From Castellaniella sp. (lineage in GTDB: Bacteria > Pseudomonadota > Gammaproteobacteria > Burkholderiales > Burkholderiaceae_B): a DNA stretch of 64,000 nucleotides. A model generated the notes under the pieces. It worked only from the letters and a program-made list of their open reading frames with translations, had not been told where the DNA came from and searched no databases. A program made the translations under genes and the position numbers. Shown here piece by piece: positions 1 to 11,351 of the stretch; position 1 is the stretch's first letter, and each line of letters opens with the position of its first letter. The stretch covers positions 19,793-83,792 of the forward strand of contig NZ_SCQN01000058.1 in the NCBI RefSeq assembly GCF_004321985.1, given 5' to 3'.

Positions 1-2214
<2,214 letters not shown>

Positions 2215-2228
2215 AGGAAACACACATC

Positions 2229-3692
2229 ATGGGAAAGATTACCGGTTTCATGGAATACGCGCGGGTCAAGCCGGCCACCGAGCCGCCCGAGGCGCGTCTG
2301 CATCACTGGAAGGAATTCATCAAGCCGCTGACGGAAGAAGAGGCGCGCATCCAGGGGGCGCGCTGCATGGACTGCGGCGTGCCGTACTGCACCCACGGCT
2401 GTCCAGTCAACAACATCATTCCGGACTTCAACGACCTGGTCTACAAGTCCGACTGGAAGCGGGCGCTGGACGTGCTGCTGTCCACCAACAACTTCCCGGA
2501 ATTCACCGGCCGCATCTGCCCGGCGCCCTGTGAGGCGGCTTGCACGCTGAACCTGAACGACACGGCCGTGGGCATCAAGTCCATCGAGCACACCATCATC
2601 GAGCGCGGCTGGTCCGAAGGCTGGGTGGTACCGCAGCCGCCGGCGCGCAAGACCGGCAAAAAGGTGGCCGTGATCGGCTCCGGTCCGTCGGGCCTTGCGT
2701 GTGCACAGCAACTGACACGCGTGGGCCACCAGGTCACTGTGTACGAGAAGAGCAACCGGATCGGCGGCCTGCTGCGCTACGGGATCCCGGATTTCAAGCT
2801 GGAGAAGGTCAACATCGACCGGCGTCTGGCGCAGCTTGAAGCCGAAGGCATCGAGTTCCTGCCGTCCACCTACGTGGGCCGCGCCGAAAACGCGCCCGAA
2901 GGACTGACGGTGGTGGACGCCGACGATCTGCTGGCCCAGTTCGACGCGGTCGTGCTGGCGGGCGGCTGCGAGCATCCGCGCGACCTGCCCATCCCCGGGC
3001 GGGACCTGCGTGGCGTGCACTTCGCCATGGACTTCCTGCGCCAGCAGAACAAGATCAACCATGGCGATCGGATCGCCAAGCCCATCAACGCCAAGGGCAA
3101 GCATGTGATCGTGATCGGCGGTGGCGACACCGGCTCGGACTGCGTGGGGACCAGCAACCGCCAGGGCGCGGCCTCGGTCACGCAATTCGAACTGATGGTG
3201 CGTCCGCCTGATCAGGAAGACAAGCTGCTGACCTGGCCCTACTGGCCGATCAAGCTGCGCACGTCCACCTCGCACGAGGAAGGCTGCCAGCGCGACTGGG
3301 CAGTGGGCACGCAGGCCTTCGAGGGCAAGGGCGGCAAGGTCGAAAAACTGGTGGCATCGCGCCTGCAATGGACCAAGGACCGCGCCACCGGCCAGCTGAA
3401 GATGAAAGAAATGAAGGACTCGCGCTTCGAGATGCAGGCGGATCTGGTGCTGCTCGCCATGGGATTCGTGTCCCCGGTGCGCGCTGTGCTGGATGCGTTC
3501 GACGTAAGCGTCAACCCGCGCGGCAACGTGCTGGCCAACACGGACGATTACTGCAGCAGCCGCGAGAAGGTGTTTTCGGCCGGCGACATGCGCCGCGGGC
3601 AATCGCTGGTGGTCTGGGCCATCCGCGAAGGCCGGCAGTGCGCACGCTCGGTGGACGAATACCTGATGGGAAGCTCGCTGCTGCCGAGATAG
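2229..3692 (+). CDS. gltD: Glutamate synthase small subunit
   Basis: A 487-residue protein that passes electrons from NADPH through FAD and iron-sulfur clusters to GltB. The N-terminal domain carries the 4Fe-4S cysteines ([14 protein letters not shown], about residues 39-52, and CPAPCEAAC, about 97-105). An FAD-binding Rossmann motif [10 protein letters not shown] lies near residue 150 and an NADPH-binding GGGDTGSDC near 297. Length and domain order match bacterial GltD. It starts 14 bp after gltB with AAAGGAAA upstream, so the two are cotranscribed. A strong hairpin follows the stop codon. Confidence 0.98.
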   Translation: MGKITGFMEYARVKPATEPPEARLHHWKEFIKPLTEEEARIQGARCMDCGVPYCTHGCPVNNIIPDFNDLVYKSDWKRALDVLLSTNNFPEFTGRICPAPCEAACTLNLNDTAVGIKSIEHTIIERGWSEGWVVPQPPARKTGKKVAVIGSGPSGLACAQQLTRVGHQVTVYEKSNRIGGLLRYGIPDFKLEKVNIDRRLAQLEAEGIEFLPSTYVGRAENAPEGLTVVDADDLLAQFDAVVLAGGCEHPRDLPIPGRDLRGVHFAMDFLRQQNKINHGDRIAKPINAKGKHVIVIGGGDTGSDCVGTSNRQGAASVTQFELMVRPPDQEDKLLTWPYWPIKLRTSTSHEEGCQRDWAVGTQAFEGKGGKVEKLVASRLQWTKDRATGQLKMKEMKDSRFEMQADLVLLAMGFVSPVRAVLDAFDVSVNPRGNVLANTDDYCSSREKVFSAGDMRRGQSLVVWAIREGRQCARSVDEYLMGSSLLPR

Positions 3693-3712
3693 GCGCGGCC
3701 GCGGGCCCCACA

Positions 3713-3741
3713 TACAGCCGCCCGGGAAACGGGCGGCTGTA
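3713..3741. terminator. Strong hairpin between convergent gltD and BKACE gene
   Basis: Perfect 12-bp stem (TACAGCCGCCCG and its complement) around a GGAAA loop, between two convergent genes. There is no U-tract on either side, so intrinsic termination is plausible but not textbook; it may act for both strands. Confidence 0.6.
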
Positions 3742-3745
3742 CTGC

Positions 3746-4678
3746 TCAGAAGTTGACCTTGTCGCGGCCCTTGAGATGCAGGATTTCGCGCGCCTCGTCC
3801 GGCGTGGCGATTTCGATGTTCAGGGCTTCGAGGATCACCCGGATGCGGCTGACCTGCTGCGCGTTCGACGCAGCGAGTTGGCCCGGTCCGATCCACAGTG
3901 AATCTTCCAGGCCCACGCGCACGTTGGAACCCATGGCCGCGCCCATGGTGGCCAGCGGGATCTGATTGCGCCCGGCGCCCAGGATGGACCAGCGGTAGTC
4001 ATCGCCGAACAGACGGTCGGCGGTGCGGTGCATGTGCATCAGATCTTCGGGGTCGGGGCCAATCCCACCCAGAATGCCGAAGACCGACTGGATAAAGAGC
4101 GGCCCCTTGGCGATGCCGCGATCATAGAAGTGCTTCAGGTTGTAGAGGTGGCTGATGTCGTAGCACTCGAACTCGAAGCGCGTGCCGTTCTCCGTCCCCC
4201 GCGTCAGGATCGTCTCGATATCCTTGTACGTGTTCTTGAAGATCAGGTCGCGGCTGTTTTCGAGGTGAGTGCGCTCCCAGTCGTACTTGAACTCCTTGAA
4301 GCGCTGCAGCATGGGGAAAAGACCGAAATTCATGGACCCCATGTTGAGCGAGGCAACTTCCGGCTTGAACGTCATGGCCGGCCGCATGCGCTCTTCGACG
4401 GTCATGTGCGGGCTGCCGCCCGTGGTGATGTTGATGACCGCGTCGGTAGTGGCCTTGATCTTCGTGAGAAACGGACGGAAGAGTTCGGGGTCCTGGGAAG
4501 GATGGCCGTCCTTCGGATCGCGGGCGTGCAGGTGCAGGATGGCGGCGCCCGCCTTTGCAGCTGCGATGCCGGCCTCGGCGATCTCATCAGCGGTCACCGG
4601 AAGATTCGGCGACATGCTGGGTGTATGAATGGCGCCCGTGACGGCGCAGGTGATGATGGCTTTGTGTGTGTGGGCCAT
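3746..4678 (-). CDS. Beta-keto acid cleavage enzyme (BKACE, DUF849 family)
   Basis: A 310-residue (beta/alpha)8 protein of the 3-keto-5-aminohexanoate cleavage enzyme family. Members condense a 3-keto acid with acetyl-CoA and release acetoacetate and a new acyl-CoA. Metal-ligand histidines are visible in ILHLHARDP (H49, H51), with the conserved Glu-Asp pair in RVGLEDSLW (E258, D259). The start at 4678 is preferred over an in-frame ATG 21 bp upstream because AGAGGAAA precedes it. It is last in an operon with a hydroxyacid dehydrogenase and an SDR, which could supply the keto acid. The substrate is unknown: 3-dehydrocarnitine and 3-keto-5-aminohexanoate are substrates of relatives, but no thioesterase or lysine-pathway partner is present. 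Confidence 0.9.
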   Translation of the reverse strand: MAHTHKAIITCAVTGAIHTPSMSPNLPVTADEIAEAGIAAAKAGAAILHLHARDPKDGHPSQDPELFRPFLTKIKATTDAVINITTGGSPHMTVEERMRPAMTFKPEVASLNMGSMNFGLFPMLQRFKEFKYDWERTHLENSRDLIFKNTYKDIETILTRGTENGTRFEFECYDISHLYNLKHFYDRGIAKGPLFIQSVFGILGGIGPDPEDLMHMHRTADRLFGDDYRWSILGAGRNQIPLATMGAAMGSNVRVGLEDSLWIGPGQLAASNAQQVSRIRVILEALNIEIATPDEAREILHLKGRDKVNF

Positions 4679-4714
4679 GATGTTTCCTCTGTGTGGCATA
4701 AAGGGTGAAACGGC

Positions 4715-4735
4715 GCAGGCCGATCGCTGGCCTGC
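4715..4735. other. Intergenic hairpin upstream of the BKACE gene
   Basis: Seven-bp perfect arms GCAGGCC/GGCCTGC with a 7-nt loop in the 81-bp gap between the BKACE gene and the dehydrogenase gene. It may stabilise or process the mRNA; no U-tract is seen. Confidence 0.35.
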
Positions 4736-4759
4736 ACCGGGTGACAGATCGGATCGCGT

Positions 4760-5704
4760 TCAATCCTTGGGCGGAGTCTCGGCCTCGGCCTGCCGCTTGT
4801 GCCGCAGCAAGGACATGAGCCGTTGATCACGCCACAAGCGGCGCTGCAGCAGCTCGGACTCGGGCAGTTGCTCGCGCCGCTGCCGTTCGACTTCGTGCAC
4901 GGTATCGTCGGGCCAGCGCTCGCAGTCTCGCTGCTCCTGGGCAATCGAGGCATACATGCCGCCGTAGCGGGTGCAATAGTCGGCAACACCCCCTGGCGCG
5001 TTCAGATCGATAGTCTCGAATGGCCCCATGAAGACCCAGCGCAAGCCCAGTCCGTCCTTGACCGTGACGTCCAGGTCCTCGACCGTGATGGTGCCATCCT
5101 GCACCAGACGGAATGCCTCGCGCAACAGTGCGCCCTGGAGGCGGTTGAGCACAAAGCCCTCCAGCTCCCGGTGCACGATGACCGGTTTCTGACCCGCGCC
5201 GGACTGGATGCGGCGAGCGGCCTCGATGGTCGCGGCGTCCGTCCACGGCGCGCCGCACAGTTCGACCACCGGAATGAGATAAGGCGGATTCACGGGATGC
5301 GCGACCAGACATCGGCCGCGTCCCGGAAGATCCTCGGTGAATACTGAGGCTGGAATACTGGAAGTCGAACTGGCGAGCACCGTGCCGGCGGCCGCCAGGG
5401 CGTCCATCTGGCGGAAGATCTCGCGCTTGAGTTCGGGCTTTTCAGGCAGATTTTCCTGGACGTAGGCCACGCCTTCCAGGGACTGCGCGAGCGTATCGCA
5501 CACCCGGACGCGCGCGCTCAGCCCATCCGCATCATCCAGCAGACCCTGCTGCACCAGCATCCTGGCCTGTCCGGCGATGAGTTCCACCGCACGCGCACGT
5601 GCCTGGGCATCCCCATCCCACAGCCTGACGCCATACCCGGCCCGGGCAAAGACAATGGCCCAGGCCTGGCCGATGAGCCCGCTACCGATGACTGCAACAT
5701 CCAT
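4760..5704 (-). CDS. 3-hydroxyacyl-CoA dehydrogenase family, lambda-crystallin/L-gulonate 3-dehydrogenase type
   Basis: A 314-residue NAD-dependent dehydrogenase. The N-terminal Rossmann motif is GSGLIGQAW (residues 7-15), the catalytic His lies in VAHPVNPP, and the C-terminal helical domain contains GFVLNRLQ and GLGLRWVFMGP. These motifs and the WRD near the C-terminus resemble lambda-crystallin (CRYL1, L-gulonate 3-dehydrogenase) and the related L-carnitine dehydrogenases, which oxidise free 3-hydroxy acids rather than CoA thioesters. It sits 81 bp upstream of the BKACE gene, consistent with making the 3-keto acid that BKACE cleaves. The exact substrate cannot be read from the sequence. Confidence 0.85.
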   Translation of the reverse strand: MDVAVIGSGLIGQAWAIVFARAGYGVRLWDGDAQARARAVELIAGQARMLVQQGLLDDADGLSARVRVCDTLAQSLEGVAYVQENLPEKPELKREIFRQMDALAAAGTVLASSTSSIPASVFTEDLPGRGRCLVAHPVNPPYLIPVVELCGAPWTDAATIEAARRIQSGAGQKPVIVHRELEGFVLNRLQGALLREAFRLVQDGTITVEDLDVTVKDGLGLRWVFMGPFETIDLNAPGGVADYCTRYGGMYASIAQEQRDCERWPDDTVHEVERQRREQLPESELLQRRLWRDQRLMSLLRHKRQAEAETPPKD

Positions 5705-5719
5705 GTCGGTCTCCAGCGA

Positions 5720-6502
5720 TCAGATCAGTGCCTGTGTCAGGCCGTCCACGGCCAGTGCCTGGCCATTGACGCTGGCAGCGGCGTCGCTCGCGGCAAACAG
5801 CACCATGTTGGCAATGTCGCGCGCCGAGACCATGCGTCCCATGGCCGACTGATCCTCGTAGGCGCGTGCGATCTCTTCGACTGGTGCGCCCAGCGTCTTC
5901 GCCTTGGCCGCGATGACCGCACGGATGCGCGGGCCTTCGACCGCACCCGGAAGAATCGCATTGACCCGGATGCCAAACTTGCCCAGTTCGATGGCCAGCG
6001 TCTTGGTGAACCCGACGACGGCCCACTTGGAAGCCGCATAGGCCGAACGGCCGGCAAAACCCAGGTGTCCCGCCGCCGACGACAGATTGATCATGACACC
6101 GGCCTTGGATTGCTTGAGCAGCGGCACCGCAAGCCGCGCGCACAGGAACTGCCCGGTGATGTTGATGGCCAGCGTCCGATCCCAGTCGCTCTTGCTCAGC
6201 GTCTCTACATAGCCGGTGGGGCCGGCTACCCCTGCGTTGTTCACCAGGACGTCCAGCCCACCCAGGCGGTTGCGGACTTCCTCGAACAGGGCGGCGACGC
6301 TCGCCTCGTCGGAGACGTCGGCAACCGTGGTGTGCAGCCCGGCAATCCCGGCGCGTGCCTGATCAAGGGCCTGCTGGTTCACATCGCACACCAATACCTT
6401 GGCGCCAGCCGCCGAAAACACCTTCGCCATTTCCAGACCCAAGCCGCTCGCGCCGGCCGTGATCAGGACCTTGCGGCCCTTCATACCATTTTCTTCAAAC
6501 AT
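5720..6502 (-). CDS. SDR family NAD(P)-dependent oxidoreductase
   Basis: A 260-residue classical short-chain dehydrogenase. It shows the cofactor motif TAGASGLG near the N-terminus, LVNNAGVAGP, and the catalytic Ser (NLSSAAGH) and YAASK. The start at 6502 has GAGGGA upstream and is preferred over an upstream alternative; a further ATG lies six codons downstream. It lies 15 bp before the CRYL1-type dehydrogenase in the same operon, so it probably performs another oxidation or reduction in the same pathway. The reaction is unknown. Confidence 0.88.
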   Translation of the reverse strand: MFEENGMKGRKVLITAGASGLGLEMAKVFSAAGAKVLVCDVNQQALDQARAGIAGLHTTVADVSDEASVAALFEEVRNRLGGLDVLVNNAGVAGPTGYVETLSKSDWDRTLAINITGQFLCARLAVPLLKQSKAGVMINLSSAAGHLGFAGRSAYAASKWAVVGFTKTLAIELGKFGIRVNAILPGAVEGPRIRAVIAAKAKTLGAPVEEIARAYEDQSAMGRMVSARDIANMVLFAASDAAASVNGQALAVDGLTQALI

Positions 6503-6539
6503 GCTTCCCTCGATTTGAACGCACTGCAATCCATCACCA

Positions 6540-9041
6540 TCACACACCCAGGAACTTCACCTGAAGTTCCTTGTTCTGCTGCAAGTCGGCTGCCGTCCCT
6601 TCGTACGCCACGCGGCCATTCACCATGATGTAGGCTCGGTCCACCATCTGTAGAGCCAGATCGATGCGCTGCTCCACCAGCAGGATGCTGGTGCGCTTGC
6701 GCAGTTCGACCACCGCCTCCAGCACTTCTTTGACGATCGCGGGGGCGAGCCCCTCGAAGGGCTCATCGAGCAGAATGAGTTTCGCGGGTGCCATCAGAGC
6801 GCGCGCGATCGCCAGCATCTGCTGTTCGCCGCCGCTGAGATTGCCCCCCAACGAGGTCTGCAGCGTCCCGAGTTTCGGGAACAGGTCGAACACGTCCTTC
6901 ACGTCCCAGCCCCCCGGACGGCGGGCGACCAGCAGATTGTCGAGAATGGTGAGGTTGGGGAATACCCGTCGCCCCTGCGGGACGATGGCGAGCCCCAGGC
7001 GATTGATGTGATTGGGTGGCATCCCTGTGATGTCGGTTCCGTCGAACTGCAGATTGCCGCCGCTCGCGCTCAGCAGGCCCATGATGGTGTAGAGCGTGGT
7101 GGTCTTGCCCACCCCGTTGCGGCCCAGCAGCGCGATGGCTTCGCCCTCCCGGACCTCGAGCGACAGGCCATCCAGGACGCTGCTCCCCTCGTAGCCCGAC
7201 ACCACGTCCTTCAACGCCAGAATCGGCTTGCCGGATGGGACTGCAGGCTTGCCTGCCAGCGAGGGCGCGATGGACCCGGACTCGGTCTGATCCTCGCCCA
7301 GATAGGCCTTGACGACCTCGGGATCGCTCACCACGGTCTGTGGGTCCCCGTCAGCAATCATGCGGCCCTGGTGCAGCACCGTGATGCGATCGGAGAGCGC
7401 GATCACCCGGTCGATGTCGTGCTCGATCAGAAAGATCGTGTAATGACCGGCCAATCGGCGGATCAACGCACCGATGCGCTCGCGGTCGGCATCAGCCAAC
7501 CCCGCCAGCGGTTCGTCCAGAAGCAGCAGCTCCGCGCTCGTGGCCATCGTGACGGCGATGTCCAGCAGCCGCTGCTCGCCATGGGGGAGATTGGTCGTGA
7601 TTTCACCGGCCCTGTCCGCCAGGCCCACGACCTTCAGCAACCCCCAGGCCCGCTCCAGCGGTTCGGACAGACTGTAGGCATCCCGCCAGAGCGAAGCCCT
7701 GTGGGGAGACCCGGCTTGCGCCGCCACCCGCACGGTCTCCAGCGCCGTCAAATTGGCCGGCAAGCTGACCACCTGGAACGAGCGCGACATCCCCAGCCGG
7801 GTCCGCTCATGAACCTTCAGCGCGCCGATGTCCTGGCCCTTGAAGGTGATGCTCCCCTGGTCATGGGGAATGAGGCCGGTCAGCATGTTGAAGAGCGTGG
7901 TCTTGCCCGCGCCGTTCGGCCCAATGAGGCTGTGCACGGTACCGGCGGTGATCTTGAGACTGATGTCGTCGGCAGTCACCACGGACCCGAAGCGCTTGCT
8001 CAGATGATTGACTTCCAGAATGGTCTGGTGCTCGACCGACCGCTGGGTCGCGAACGGGTCAGCCAAGGTGGACGGCATGGCTGGCAGTGGCGTGCGCGTG
8101 AGGGTCCACCGGTTGTGGCCCCTGAGCCGCGCATAGACGCCGCTCAGCCCCTCCGGCGACAGCAGCACGACGGCGATGATCAGCGCCCCGAAGATGAGCC
8201 ACCAGTGTTCGGTGAAGGAGCTCAGCTGGTCACTGAGGTTGATGTAGATGATCGCCCCCCACAGCGGTCCCAGGAAGTGGTGGATGCCACCCAGCAGGAT
8301 CATCATGATGGGATCGCCGGCGTGCTGCCAGTTCAGGTTGTCGGCGTACGCCCCGTGGATGAGCATCGAGAGCATGCTGCCGCCCAGGCCGATGAAGGCC
8401 GCGTGCAGCACCATGGCGCTGAGCTTGTAGCCCCAAGGGTCGTAGCCCAGATACTGCACGCGCTTTTCATTGTCGCGAATAGCCTGCAGCACGCGTCCAA
8501 ACGGCGAGTGCACGATGCGATCCAGCAGCCAGGCGCAGAACAGCACAATGACGGCGCAGAACAGGTAATACAGCCAGCCGTTCTCCAGTCCCGGGCGCAG
8601 TACGCCCTGAAGGCCGTTTTCCCCGCCCGTGAGGCTCGTCCAGCGGAAGGAAATTTCATAGAACAATTGCGTGAAGGCCAGCGTCAGCAGGGCGAAATAC
8701 AGGCCCCTGCGGCGCAGGGCCAGCCCGCCCACCAACAGCCCGAGCAGCGCAGCAAAGGCCGTGCCGACAATCAGGGAGAGCACCACGTTCTGCGACACAT
8801 GCAGCGCGAACAGCGCGCTTGCGTAGCTCGCCATGCCGAAGAAGAGCGAGGAGCCGAACGAGACCATGCCCGTATAACCCAGCAGCAGGTTATAGGCGAT
8901 CCCGTAAAGGGTGTAGATCACCACCATGGTTGCGAGGCTCACGGTGGAGCCCGCAGCGGTCATCACCCAGGGCATGAGGATGAAGACGATGGCCAGTATG
9001 ACGACCGGATGGGAGAGTCCCCGTTGCAGCAACTTGTTCAT
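6540..9041 (-). CDS. Triple fusion of branched-chain amino acid-type ABC permease and two ATPases (LivM-LivG-LivF)
   Basis: One uninterrupted 833-residue protein. Residues 1 to about 325 form a LivM-type permease with many hydrophobic segments. Residues about 341-590 are a LivG-type ATPase (Walker A GPNGAGKTT near 374, signature-like LPHGEQR, Walker B LLLLDEP). After a short linker, residues about 607-833 are a LivF-type ATPase (GRNGVGKTT, LSGGEQQ, LILLDEP). The three subunits are separate genes in most Liv operons, including the second one in this window. The start codon overlaps the livH stop by 4 bp. With LivH and the binding protein upstream, it makes a complete importer for an unknown, probably amino-acid- or carboxylate-like compound. 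Confidence 0.95.
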   Translation of the reverse strand: MNKLLQRGLSHPVVILAIVFILMPWVMTAAGSTVSLATMVVIYTLYGIAYNLLLGYTGMVSFGSSLFFGMASYASALFALHVSQNVVLSLIVGTAFAALLGLLVGGLALRRRGLYFALLTLAFTQLFYEISFRWTSLTGGENGLQGVLRPGLENGWLYYLFCAVIVLFCAWLLDRIVHSPFGRVLQAIRDNEKRVQYLGYDPWGYKLSAMVLHAAFIGLGGSMLSMLIHGAYADNLNWQHAGDPIMMILLGGIHHFLGPLWGAIIYINLSDQLSSFTEHWWLIFGALIIAVVLLSPEGLSGVYARLRGHNRWTLTRTPLPAMPSTLADPFATQRSVEHQTILEVNHLSKRFGSVVTADDISLKITAGTVHSLIGPNGAGKTTLFNMLTGLIPHDQGSITFKGQDIGALKVHERTRLGMSRSFQVVSLPANLTALETVRVAAQAGSPHRASLWRDAYSLSEPLERAWGLLKVVGLADRAGEITTNLPHGEQRLLDIAVTMATSAELLLLDEPLAGLADADRERIGALIRRLAGHYTIFLIEHDIDRVIALSDRITVLHQGRMIADGDPQTVVSDPEVVKAYLGEDQTESGSIAPSLAGKPAVPSGKPILALKDVVSGYEGSSVLDGLSLEVREGEAIALLGRNGVGKTTTLYTIMGLLSASGGNLQFDGTDITGMPPNHINRLGLAIVPQGRRVFPNLTILDNLLVARRPGGWDVKDVFDLFPKLGTLQTSLGGNLSGGEQQMLAIARALMAPAKLILLDEPFEGLAPAIVKEVLEAVVELRKRTSILLVEQRIDLALQMVDRAYIMVNGRVAYEGTAADLQQNKELQVKFLGV

Positions 9042-9913
9042 TCGAAACGCTCCCAGCGTTCACCAAACAGCCCTCGTGGAAACAGCAAGAGCACGATGAT
9101 CATCAGCACATACATCACGGAGGTGGAGGCGACCGGCCAGAACTGAATGGTGAACGCCACGGCGATGCCGACCATCAGCCCAGCCACCACCGCGCCTCGC
9201 AGGCTGCCCAGGCCACCGATCACGACCACGACGAATGCGGGCATGATGGCCTGCTCGGCCATGGACGGCACCACACTCCACAGGGGGGCGGCCAGTACCC
9301 CGGCGGCCCCTGCCAGCAGACAACCCAGTGCGAAAATGAACATGAAGACCCGTTTCAGATTGATGCCCAGCATGCTCACCATGTCGGGATCACGCGAGCC
9401 AGCCCGCACGATGCGGCCGTAGGGGGTCTTTTCGAGAAAGAGCCAGGTCGCCACCAGAATCAGGATGGTCGCCACCAGGACCGCAAGCCGGTACTGGGTC
9501 ACGAATACCGGACCGAACTTCAGGAACCCCGACAGAAACGCCGGCGTGTCGAAGGGATGGCCAGCAGCACCCCAGATGGTGCGGATGAGCTCCTCGATGA
9601 ACAGGGCCAGGCCGAACGTGAGCAGCAGGCTGAGCAGCGGCTCCTTGTCATAGAGCGGCCGCAATAACGTTCGCTCGACGATCAGACTGATGGCACCGAC
9701 CAGCAGAGGGGCCACCACCAGCGCCCCGCCGAAGCCCAGGAAGGGCCGCAGGCTCAAAGCCAGGTAGGCGCCCAACGCAAAAAATGCGCCATGGGCGAAA
9801 TTGACCAGCCCCAGCATGCCGAAGATGATGGACATGCCCACCGCGATGAGCACAAACAGGAACCCTAAAACCAGCCCATTCATGAGCTGTGACGCAAGCA
9901 GCGTAACGTTCAT
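9038..9913 (-). CDS. livH: Branched-chain amino acid-type ABC transporter permease LivH
   Basis: A 291-residue integral membrane protein with repeated hydrophobic segments and the LivH-type stretch NFAHGAFFALGAYLAL. It forms the channel with the LivM domain of the downstream fusion. The ATG at 9913 is chosen because AGAGG lies about 8 nt upstream; the frame also has TTG codons just before it. The start is separated from the binding-protein gene by 66 bp containing a strong hairpin. Confidence 0.93.
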   Translation of the reverse strand: MNVTLLASQLMNGLVLGFLFVLIAVGMSIIFGMLGLVNFAHGAFFALGAYLALSLRPFLGFGGALVVAPLLVGAISLIVERTLLRPLYDKEPLLSLLLTFGLALFIEELIRTIWGAAGHPFDTPAFLSGFLKFGPVFVTQYRLAVLVATILILVATWLFLEKTPYGRIVRAGSRDPDMVSMLGINLKRVFMFIFALGCLLAGAAGVLAAPLWSVVPSMAEQAIMPAFVVVVIGGLGSLRGAVVAGLMVGIAVAFTIQFWPVASTSVMYVLMIIVLLLFPRGLFGERWERFE

Positions 9914-9939
9914 CAACAAATACCTCTGTGGCGGGCGGA

Positions 9940-9964
9940 CGCCGGGCCCGTCACGGACCCGGCG
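9940..9964. promoter_or_regulatory. Hairpin between the binding-protein gene and livH
   Basis: Stem CGCCGGG/CCCGGCG continued after one mismatch by CCG/CGG around a TCA loop. Such structures between a binding-protein gene and permease genes often protect the upstream mRNA so that the binding protein is made in excess. There is no U-tract. Confidence 0.5.
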
Positions 9965-9979
9965 CGCCCAAGGGCCCGA

Positions 9980-11245
9980 TTACAGTGCCGGCATCTTGCA
10001 CAAGGACTCTTTTTGGGAGCCGTAAAGCTCGTCCACGGTCTGACCCTTCGTTGGGACTTCTTCCAGGATGTCGAAGTAGTCGTACTTGTCGGTGATCTTG
10101 GACTTGACCTTCGCAATCAGCGTGGGCTGGATGAGCTGGTGGTCCCAGGACCTGAAGTACATGGCATCCCTCTTGAAGCCATCGAACTTGTGGCCTTCGA
10201 GGAACTCGACCAGCTTGCGGGAATCAGTGGAACCCGTCTCACGGATGGCCGTGATGATGGCCGTGGTGCCGAACCAGTCCTGCCAGGCCTCGGCTTCCGG
10301 GGCCGACTTGAACTTCGCCTGGTATTCCTTGGCGAACGCATGGCTGCGCTCGGTGTTCTGTGCGCCTGTGTAATTCCAGATTTTCGGGTATAGGCCGGTC
10401 GCAGCCTCGGGGCCCGCCGACCACAGGTCGGTGTCGTTGCAGATCAGCGAAGAGACCGGGATCTTGCCGGTCAATCCCATCTGCTTGAACTGCTTGAGGA
10501 AATTGGTCAGGTCGCTGCCGCCCAAGCCCACGAAGACGGCATCCGGCTTCGCGGCGACGATTTTCAGGATGAACGAGCTGTAGTCCGTGGTCCCCAGCGG
10601 CGTCTGGTCTGCGCCAGCGATCTTGCCGCCGTCTGCCGTCAGCAGGGCGCTCATCTGCTTGTAGCCGTCGATCCCCCAAGCGTAGGAGGCGTAGAGGAAA
10701 TACCAGTTCTTGCCGTTCTTGGAGAACGTCGGGTAGATGCTGCGCACGGTCTCATAATTGGGCAGGTCCACACGGAACGTGTAGCGGCCGCACTTTTCAC
10801 CCGTGATTTCCGTGGCATTGGGGCCAGTCGCCATGAGCAGCGTCTTTTCCCGTTCCGCGACGGGCATGATGGCCAGGACGTCGCCGCTGGAGATGCCGCC
10901 TTGTACCGCCACGACCTTTTCCTGCTGGACCAGACGGAGCATGTTCTGCTGGGTGGTCTGGGGACCGTTTTCGTCCAGCCAGACCAGCTGGATCGGGCGC
11001 CCCAGGACTTCGCTCTTGGCATCGGCCACGGCGATCGTCGCGCCGTTGTAACCTTGCTCGCCCTGGACGGCATAGGGTCCGGACTTCGATAGCAGGACGC
11101 CGATCTTGATGGGCTCTGCGGCCAGCGCATAGCGCGCGAACGGAACCGCGCCCGCCAGTCCGGTCACCAGTCCTGCCGCGCCGGCCTTGAACAAACCGCG
11201 CCGGCTGATGCCGCTACGGCTGGGTGTCACTTCTGTGTTCGACAT
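9980..11245 (-). CDS. ABC transporter substrate-binding protein (LivK-like), Tat signal peptide
   Basis: A 421-residue periplasmic binding protein of type I fold, the receptor of this Liv-type transporter. The N-terminus has a twin-arginine motif (SRRGLFKAG, about residues 14-22), a hydrophobic segment and likely cleavage after ALA near ALAAEP, so export by Tat is predicted; tatABC is in this window. The start at 11245 has AGGAGA about 6 nt upstream and is preferred to an ATG 11 codons earlier. It is first in the operon, divergent from the GntR gene. Ligand unknown. Confidence 0.92.
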   Translation of the reverse strand: MSNTEVTPSRSGISRRGLFKAGAAGLVTGLAGAVPFARYALAAEPIKIGVLLSKSGPYAVQGEQGYNGATIAVADAKSEVLGRPIQLVWLDENGPQTTQQNMLRLVQQEKVVAVQGGISSGDVLAIMPVAEREKTLLMATGPNATEITGEKCGRYTFRVDLPNYETVRSIYPTFSKNGKNWYFLYASYAWGIDGYKQMSALLTADGGKIAGADQTPLGTTDYSSFILKIVAAKPDAVFVGLGGSDLTNFLKQFKQMGLTGKIPVSSLICNDTDLWSAGPEAATGLYPKIWNYTGAQNTERSHAFAKEYQAKFKSAPEAEAWQDWFGTTAIITAIRETGSTDSRKLVEFLEGHKFDGFKRDAMYFRSWDHQLIQPTLIAKVKSKITDKYDYFDILEEVPTKGQTVDELYGSQKESLCKMPAL

Positions 11246-11298
11246 AGTCGTCTCCTGTGGATTTTTGACGTGCCTCACTGAGCTGTTCTATGTTATCT

Positions 11299-11314
11299 AT
11301 CTGTGATCACAGAT
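11299..11314. promoter_or_regulatory. Perfect 16-bp palindrome, candidate GntR operator
   Basis: ATCTGTGATCACAGAT is self-complementary over all 16 bases and lies midway in the 106-bp gap between the divergent transporter operon and the GntR regulator gene. Position and symmetry fit an operator for that regulator. A partial extra half-site (GATCACA) follows directly. Confidence 0.65.
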
Positions 11315-11351
11315 CACACTAGGGTTTTCGCTAGACTTACAATTTGATCCC

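Noticed and set aside
7008..9146. A 712-codon plus-strand frame opposite the LivMGF fusion gene
   Set aside because: It mirrors the codon pattern of the minus-strand gene, has no recognisable domain, and the minus-strand product has complete ABC motifs. Long antisense frames are expected at high GC.
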